Shown piece after piece: positions 59,452 to 64,000 of a DNA stretch of 64,000 nt. The stretch spans positions 1-64,000 of the forward strand of contig JANYGI010000121.1 of NCBI GenBank assembly GCA_025362495.1, read 5' to 3'. Both the position numbers and the translations under genes were made by a program. Each line of letters begins with the position of its first letter. The stretch's first letter is position 1. Origin of the DNA: Byssovorax sp. GTDB taxonomy: Bacteria > Myxococcota_A > Polyangia > Polyangiales > Polyangiaceae. The notes below the pieces were generated by a model. That model saw only the letters and a list, made by a program, of their open reading frames with translations, ran no database searches and was not told the DNA's origin.

Positions 59452-60828
59452 TCAGCGCGGCACTTCCGCGGGCTGCTCGGGCGGGGCGGGCTGGATGCCT
59501 TCCGGGGCCGCTTGCTGCTCGGGAACGGGCGCAGGCGGCGGCGGAGGCGGCGGCTGCTCGACGGGCGTCGGCTGCGGCGTCGGCGTGGGATCGGGCGACG
59601 GCATGCGGATCGGATCGTCCTGCACGCGCTGAGGCTGGGTCGGCGGCGCCATCACCGGAGGCGGCGACGGCGAATCGTCTTTCCCGTTCGCGGTCGAAGC
59701 ACCGAAAGGCATGTTGATGCCCGGCGACTTCTTGAACTTGCCACCGCCCTTCGCGGCGGCGGCCGCTCCGGGTGCGGCCGGAGGCGCGACATCGACCGTG
59801 GAAGGATCGAACTTCGGATTCTTGAACGGCCCGTAGATATGCCAGCCGAAGAAGCCGTCGGCCCGCTTGGCCTTCTTCATCTTCGGGACCTGCATCTCGA
59901 TCAGGCCGGGCACCGCCGACGTCGGATCGCCGAGCAGCGTCTTCGTGGTGTCGCTCTTCGTGCGGTAGGCGTCGGTGAACTTGAAGCGCAGGTAGAGATC
60001 GGCCTGCGCGTCGTTGAGCTGATCCTTGGTGGTGCTCGCGGTGATGCGGCCGTCGCCGATCAGCTCGACGTCGGCGCCCTGGGCCGCGAGCTTCGTCACC
60101 TTGAGCACGCCGGCCTTGGCCTCGGCGGTGAGCGTGAGCGTGCCGAGGCGCGCCGCGGGCAGCTCGAGCAGGCCGGCGATCTTGGTCTTCCCGTCGCTGA
60201 CGACGAGGTCGGCGATCGACAGATCGAGCGTGCCGTCGGCGGTGGTCGTCTTGCCGTCCTCCGAGGTGAAGGCGCCCTTGCCCGTCGCGATGCCCTTGAC
60301 CGGGACGCCGAGCTTGATCGCGATCGGCTCGACCTTTCCAAGATCGATCTGCGTCAGCTCCACGTTGATGTCGTGGTTCGATCCGGCGAGGGGCGCGACG
60401 CCGCGGATCTCGCCGCCGAAGGCGCTGGCCCAGAAGTCGAGGCGGACGCGGCCGATCAGGAGCGGGAGGATCCGCACGCGAGCGTGAACCTCGTCGAGCA
60501 CGATCACCATCTCTTTGGGCGGCGCGGAGGCGGGCGCGGCGCTCCCGAAATCCGCGCCCCCGCTCGGGTAGCCGAAGCCGCCGGGCGCGGGCTCGTCGGG
60601 CGGGAGGACGAGCTTGACGTTCGTCGCTTCGAGCCCCGAGAACCAGTACGACGAAAGCTTCTCGATCTCGAGGCGCTGGCCGGGCTTCCCCTTGCGCGCG
60701 ACCTCGGCGATCAGGCGGTCTTTCAGGAGGCCGAACGGGAAGGTGAGGTAGCCGAACAGCGCGAGGCACGCGACGTAGAACGCCGGGTACATCGCCCACT
60801 TGGCGACGCGGAGGAGGCGCTCTTTCAT
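59452..60828 (-). CDS. gspN: Type II secretion protein GspN
   Basis: 458 residues; ATG overlaps the gspM stop by 4 bases. One N-terminal membrane helix (YPAFYVACLALFGYLTFPFG, residues about 15-35), then a periplasmic domain of strands with LSSYWFSGLEATNVKLVLPP, LDLSIADLVVSDGKTKIAGL and VTKLAAQGADVELIGDGRIT, the AsmA-like pattern of GspN. A Pro/Gln-rich tail (residues about 380-458) is unlike the shorter enterobacterial GspN. GspN is a non-essential inner-membrane component of type II secretion systems. The gene ends the operon; a long hairpin lies beyond the stop at 59346-59400. Confidence 0.88.
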   Translation of the reverse strand: MKERLLRVAKWAMYPAFYVACLALFGYLTFPFGLLKDRLIAEVARKGKPGQRLEIEKLSSYWFSGLEATNVKLVLPPDEPAPGGFGYPSGGADFGSAAPASAPPKEMVIVLDEVHARVRILPLLIGRVRLDFWASAFGGEIRGVAPLAGSNHDINVELTQIDLGKVEPIAIKLGVPVKGIATGKGAFTSEDGKTTTADGTLDLSIADLVVSDGKTKIAGLLELPAARLGTLTLTAEAKAGVLKVTKLAAQGADVELIGDGRITASTTKDQLNDAQADLYLRFKFTDAYRTKSDTTKTLLGDPTSAVPGLIEMQVPKMKKAKRADGFFGWHIYGPFKNPKFDPSTVDVAPPAAPGAAAAAKGGGKFKKSPGINMPFGASTANGKDDSPSPPPVMAPPTQPQRVQDDPIRMPSPDPTPTPQPTPVEQPPPPPPPAPVPEQQAAPEGIQPAPPEQPAEVPR

Positions 60829-61427
60829 AGGTCCTTGTCGGGCGACGCCGAGCCCGCGGGCGCGGCGCTGCCGCCCGGCGCCGGGGTGGGCGCGTCGGGC
60901 TTGCGATCGAACGCCGACACGCCGAGCTCGACCTCGTACGAGTCGGCCTCGCCGGCGCGGGGCTTGATGTTGAGCTTGCTGACGACCACCGCGTAGCCGC
61001 TCGTCTCGATCTTCTCGAGCATCTTCGCGAGCGGGAGCATGCCGACCTTGTGCATCTTCACGACGGTCATGCGCTCGGTGTAGCGCTTGCCGTGCGGCGC
61101 CTCGGGGCGATCCTGCGACTCGGCCGCGCCGATGCTGAAGGCGCGCGAGGCCTCCTCGATGAAGCCGGCCAGCGCGGGCGCGGGCTTGCCGTAGCGCGCG
61201 AGGAGCGCGTCGTGCTTGGCCTTGCGCTCGGCGATCGAGCTGCGCGCGTCGTAGATGGACTCGACGAGGGCGCGGAGCTGATCGTTCTCGGTGCGCTTGT
61301 CCGAGACCGTTTTGACCACGTAGATCGGCAGCGCGAGCAGGAGCGCCGCGCCGAGGATTCCGCCGAGGATCGTGAGCAGGCGCCGCTCGCGCGGCTCGAG
61401 CTTCTCGAAGCGTTCACGCAGCGTCAT
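60825..61427 (-). CDS. gspM: Type II secretion protein GspM
   Basis: 200 residues. One membrane helix (LTILGGILGAALLLALPIYVV, residues 18-38), a coiled region (DKRTENDQLRALVESIYDAR, RSSIAERKAKHDALLARYGK) and a ferredoxin-like domain (KRYTERMTVVKMHKVGMLPL, EKIETSGYAVVVSKLNI). This is GspM, an inner-membrane platform protein that pairs with GspL. A Pro/Ala/Gly-rich tail ends it. Its start is inside the gspL stop region (4-base overlap), giving coupled translation. Confidence 0.87.
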   Translation of the reverse strand: MTLRERFEKLEPRERRLLTILGGILGAALLLALPIYVVKTVSDKRTENDQLRALVESIYDARSSIAERKAKHDALLARYGKPAPALAGFIEEASRAFSIGAAESQDRPEAPHGKRYTERMTVVKMHKVGMLPLAKMLEKIETSGYAVVVSKLNIKPRAGEADSYEVELGVSAFDRKPDAPTPAPGGSAAPAGSASPDKDL

Positions 61428-62947
61428 CGCGCGCCCTCCGTCTTGTCGGGCTTGGCCGACGTCACCGGCGCCGCGGAGCCCGCGGTCGCCGCGTCAGCCC
61501 CCGCCTTCTTCTTCTCTTCGCACTTGAGGTCGAACTCGAGCACGTACTTCTGCTTGGAGTCGGTGAACTGCGAGGTGCGGAGGATCTTCACGTCCTTGAA
61601 GCACTTGTTCGCGTCGTGCATCGCCTTGGAGATGTTCTCGGCGTCGCCCACCGTGGGCACCGTGCCCTGGATGCTCACGTGGGCGCGCGCGACGTCGAGC
61701 TCGATCACGTCGTGCACGACGTCGGGCGGCACCGACTTCGAGAGCGCGACCATGGCGTCGAACGCGTCCACATGCGGCATGGGATCTTCGTCGTTCTTGC
61801 CGGGGCCCTGATCGAGGAGATCCTTGGCCTTGTCCGGGTCCGTCGTCTCCTCGCCGAGCACGTCGCGGGAGGCGGCCGTGAGGCGCGCCGTGAGCATGTC
61901 GTGCTCGGTGCCGAGCGTGCGCAGCTCGGCGATGATCGAGAAGCCGAAGCTGACGAGGATCACCGCGCCGAGGCCGGCGAGCAGCGGGATCTTCTCGCGC
62001 AGGAAGGGGTAGCTGCGCTCGGCCTCGAGCGAGCCCTTGCGCAGGTTCATCCCGCGGGTACGGCCGGTGAGGCCGAGCGCGAGGCTGATGGCCTTGGCGA
62101 AGCGCGGGAGGCGCTCGCTCTGCTCGGGCGTGACGCCGTCGAGGCGCGGCGTGGGGAGCGGCAAGATCGAGACGCCGAGCTCGGTCGAGAGGAAGAGCTC
62201 GGCCCCCGCGGCGCCGGCGCCGATGCCGGTGAGGTACATGCTCGTGAGCGGATCGCCGCCGAGCGAGCGCCACGCCGAGAACGTCTGGCGCAGCTCGCGC
62301 GCGAGGGCGGGCGCGGACTCGGGGAGGCCGATGGTGCCGCGCGAGAGCGTGCGCGCGAAGACCGGCTCACCCGCGAGGAGGATCAGCACCTCGGAGCACG
62401 TCTCGCCGAGATCGAGGATGGCGATGGGCCCCGGCACCGCGGGGCGATCGAGCTCGGGCATCACCTGCGTGAGGTTCGCGAGCGGCAGCGGGCCGCTGGC
62501 GACGCGCTCGGGCTCGACGCCGAGGGCCTCTCGCACCGGGGCGATCCGCTCGCGCACGTCGTCGGTGCGGGCGAGGACCGCGAACACCGGGACGATGTCG
62601 AGCGGGTCGTTCGGGCCGCGCCGCATCGTGCGGTAGTCGAAGACGGCCTCGTCCATTTCGAACGGCACCGTCGACTCGAGCTCGAACGCGAGGACGTTCC
62701 CGAGCTCTTTCTGCGCGGCCGCGGGCAGGTCGAGGCGGCGGTAGAACGAGCGCTCGCCCGAGATGGCGATCGCCGTCGCGTCGGCCTTGAGCGAGCCCAC
62801 CGCGGCGCGGATCGCCTCGACCTCGGAGCCGCACGACGCGACGTCGGCCTCGCCGAGGGCCTCGATGGTCACGCTCCGGTACGAGGTGTGCAAAAGCGCA
62901 GCCCGCACCGTCGTTTTTGTGGCGTCGATCCCCAGGAGCCTAGCCAT
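61424..62947 (-). CDS. gspL: Type II secretion protein GspL
   Basis: 507 residues. The N-terminal 300 residues form the actin-like cytoplasmic domain that docks the secretion ATPase: LLGIDATKTTVRAALLHTS, IAISGERSFYRRLDLPAAAQ, VLAFELESTVPFEMDEAVFD, GPIAILDLGETCSEVLILLA, YLTGIGAGAAGAELFLS. One membrane helix (IPLLAGLGAVILVSFGFSII, about residue 320) follows, then a periplasmic ferredoxin-like part (DVVHDVIELDVARAHVSIQG). Longer than the usual 400, with a PilM-like N-terminal half typical of myxobacteria. gspK lies 33 bases upstream. Confidence 0.88.
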   Translation of the reverse strand: MARLLGIDATKTTVRAALLHTSYRSVTIEALGEADVASCGSEVEAIRAAVGSLKADATAIAISGERSFYRRLDLPAAAQKELGNVLAFELESTVPFEMDEAVFDYRTMRRGPNDPLDIVPVFAVLARTDDVRERIAPVREALGVEPERVASGPLPLANLTQVMPELDRPAVPGPIAILDLGETCSEVLILLAGEPVFARTLSRGTIGLPESAPALARELRQTFSAWRSLGGDPLTSMYLTGIGAGAAGAELFLSTELGVSILPLPTPRLDGVTPEQSERLPRFAKAISLALGLTGRTRGMNLRKGSLEAERSYPFLREKIPLLAGLGAVILVSFGFSIIAELRTLGTEHDMLTARLTAASRDVLGEETTDPDKAKDLLDQGPGKNDEDPMPHVDAFDAMVALSKSVPPDVVHDVIELDVARAHVSIQGTVPTVGDAENISKAMHDANKCFKDVKILRTSQFTDSKQKYVLEFDLKCEEKKKAGADAATAGSAAPVTSAKPDKTEGAR

Positions 62948-62980
62948 CGTCGTTGGTCCTCATCGCGGTTCTGCGCTGCT

Positions 62981-64000
62981 TCACTCGATCCGCCAGTACA
63001 CGATCGATCCCGCCGGGTTCGCCGCCATCACCGCCGCGAGCTGCTCCGGTGTCGCCTGCCCCGCCGCCTGGTTGCTCCCGGCTCCGCCTTGCGGAGTCAG
63101 CCCGCCCGGCCGCAGCCCCGCGGCGTTCTGCTGCGGCGGCGGCGCGTTGGCGCCGCCGGCGATCGGGGTGAACGAGTCGCCGATCTCCTGCGCCGATCGG
63201 AAGTCGACCACCGCGTGGATCTTCACGCGCGTCGTGCGCTTGAAGCCCGGCACGACGCCCTCGGCGTAGATGCTGAACATCTTGCTCAGCACGCCGATCT
63301 GGGCGCGCACCTCGGCGGGCGACTTGAATTTCACGGGCGTGACGTTGAACGGAGGCCCGGCCAGCAGAGGCCCGATCGGGCCGGTGCCGCCCATCAGCGC
63401 GATGAAGTCGTCCGCCTTCTGGAAGAGCGGCGCGCCCTGCGTGAAGCTGCGGATGAGCGACATCGCCTGCAAGAAACCCGAGTATTGGAGCGGATCGGTG
63501 CAGAGCGGCGACGTCGGCTCGGCCGTGCAGGCGATCGTCAACATCGTGATCGGGTTGGCCGTGTTGATGTTGATCTTGTCCTGGCCCCACACCGTGAGGA
63601 TGCGCTTGTGCGGATCGGTCGGGTCGGGATCGACGAACGTGCTCCAGAAGTCGTCGCCGACGCCGCGCACGAGGCGGAGCTCGTCGAGCGAGTCGTACGC
63701 GGTGTTCTTGCGGCGGTAAGGCAGGCCGATCGTCTGGTAAAAATTGTCCTCCGAGCCCTTCGACGCCGAGGTCGAGGTGCCGCGCGGATCGCAGGCGTAG
63801 AGGTCCTCGTCGTCGTCGGCCCAGTCGACGATCGCTCCGCAAAGCGTCTGGCGATCGGTGAACTGGTTGTCGACGTCGCGCCCCTCGAACATCGCGTTGT
63901 ACGACTGGGGCGCGAAGAGCCCGAGGAGCTGCCCGCCCAGGCGATCCGAGGTGCGGATCAGGCCCTTCGCCGCGGTGTTGATGTTGATCTTCGAGTCTTC
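62981..64000 (-). CDS. gspK: Type II secretion minor pseudopilin GspK, N-terminus beyond window
   Basis: The minus frame is open from 64000 to the stop at 62981-62983 (339 codons visible); the prepilin signal lies outside. The visible part starts EDSKININTAAKGLIRTSDR, the GspK signature E-D-x-x-KININ, and includes GAIVDWADDDEDLYAC and AYDSLDELRLVRGVGDDFWS, then a repeat of the ININTAN motif (DKININTANPITMLTIACTA) and a basic end (KIHAVVDFRSAQEIGD). GspK caps the pseudopilus with GspI and GspJ. A Pro/Gln/Ala tail of 60 residues precedes the stop, as in other Myxococcota proteins. Confidence 0.88.
   Translation of the reverse strand, partial: EDSKININTAAKGLIRTSDRLGGQLLGLFAPQSYNAMFEGRDVDNQFTDRQTLCGAIVDWADDDEDLYACDPRGTSTSASKGSEDNFYQTIGLPYRRKNTAYDSLDELRLVRGVGDDFWSTFVDPDPTDPHKRILTVWGQDKININTANPITMLTIACTAEPTSPLCTDPLQYSGFLQAMSLIRSFTQGAPLFQKADDFIALMGGTGPIGPLLAGPPFNVTPVKFKSPAEVRAQIGVLSKMFSIYAEGVVPGFKRTTRVKIHAVVDFRSAQEIGDSFTPIAGGANAPPPQQNAAGLRPGGLTPQGGAGSNQAAGQATPEQLAAVMAANPAGSIVYWRIE

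Noticed and set aside
59124-59717. 197-codon frame across the 42-bp repeat
   Set aside because: The first third is repeat-derived and the rest is antisense to gspN with no protein features, so it is unlikely to be a gene.

Overview
The window is very GC-rich DNA with almost no non-coding space. It looks like a chromosomal piece of a myxobacterium, most likely of the Polyangium/Sorangium type (Myxococcota). The reasons are three Hanks-type Ser/Thr kinases in 32 kb (two of them fused to PEGA-like or proline-rich periplasmic parts), many lipoproteins with Gly/Ser linkers and MopE-like metal motifs, exported proteins ending in a Cys + hydrophobic helix + Arg cluster (MYXO-CTERM type), multi-domain hybrid signalling proteins and a type II secretion gspKLMN run. 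No rRNA, tRNA, CRISPR array, insertion sequence or phage module was seen.

Layout. 1-1000: a DUF6968 gene running off the edge and an AraC regulator broken by an internal deletion. 1019-3099: DUF1993 protein and 6-phosphogluconate dehydrogenase. 3201-8514: a signalling run on the + strand (kinase with 2TM tail, DUF350 membrane protein, transglutaminase-like lipoprotein, DHp-DHp-REC-adenylyl cyclase, STAS-like protein). 8534-11355: RDD protein and a tandem duplicated exported membrane protein, one copy with an in-frame TAG. 11432-18133: exported matrixin protease, Cys-rich lipoprotein, trmB, PEGA kinase and exported metallophosphoesterase. 18188-22221: KimA-like transporter, EAL-HDOD protein and a small AraC-type protein. 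22368-27002: Rieske plus a b6-type cytochrome b fused to a diheme cytochrome c, divergent from an Omp85 protein. 27084-30862: small Cys4 protein, EamA transporter and a membrane CCG/4Fe-4S oxidoreductase with a His-rich loop. 31000-34771: operon of kinase, TPR/PEGA-like protein and MopE-like lipoprotein.

34890-43469 is the most ordinary part: TrmH-like methyltransferase, trpS, a lipoprotein, glgC coupled to a PPP-type phosphatase, a TPR membrane protein coupled to prmA and rsmE, a Uma2 protein and a small membrane protein. 43470-54906 is rich in surface proteins: a choice-of-anchor-L lipoprotein, several lipoproteins, a lipoprotein ending in a formylglycine-generating-enzyme-like domain and a Gly/Ser repeat lipoprotein, interrupted by an HNOBA-containing hybrid histidine kinase. 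55032-59048 holds a CcmE homologue with the CXXXY variant, a stand-alone methyltransferase, a DUF4118-like histidine kinase and an unknown protein, in a stretch with looser packing. 59073-59400 carries a 42-bp tandem repeat and a long terminator hairpin, and 59452-64000 is the gspN-M-L-K end of a type II secretion operon on the minus strand.

The points most worth following up are the duplicated DHp domain fused to REC and cyclase without an ATPase domain, the HNOBA kinase without an H-NOX gene nearby, the b6/IV/diheme-c fusion together with a CXXXY CcmE, the two decaying genes (AraC, duplicated membrane protein), the 42-bp repeat, and candidate leaderless promoters whose -10 boxes lie 6-11 bases before start codons.
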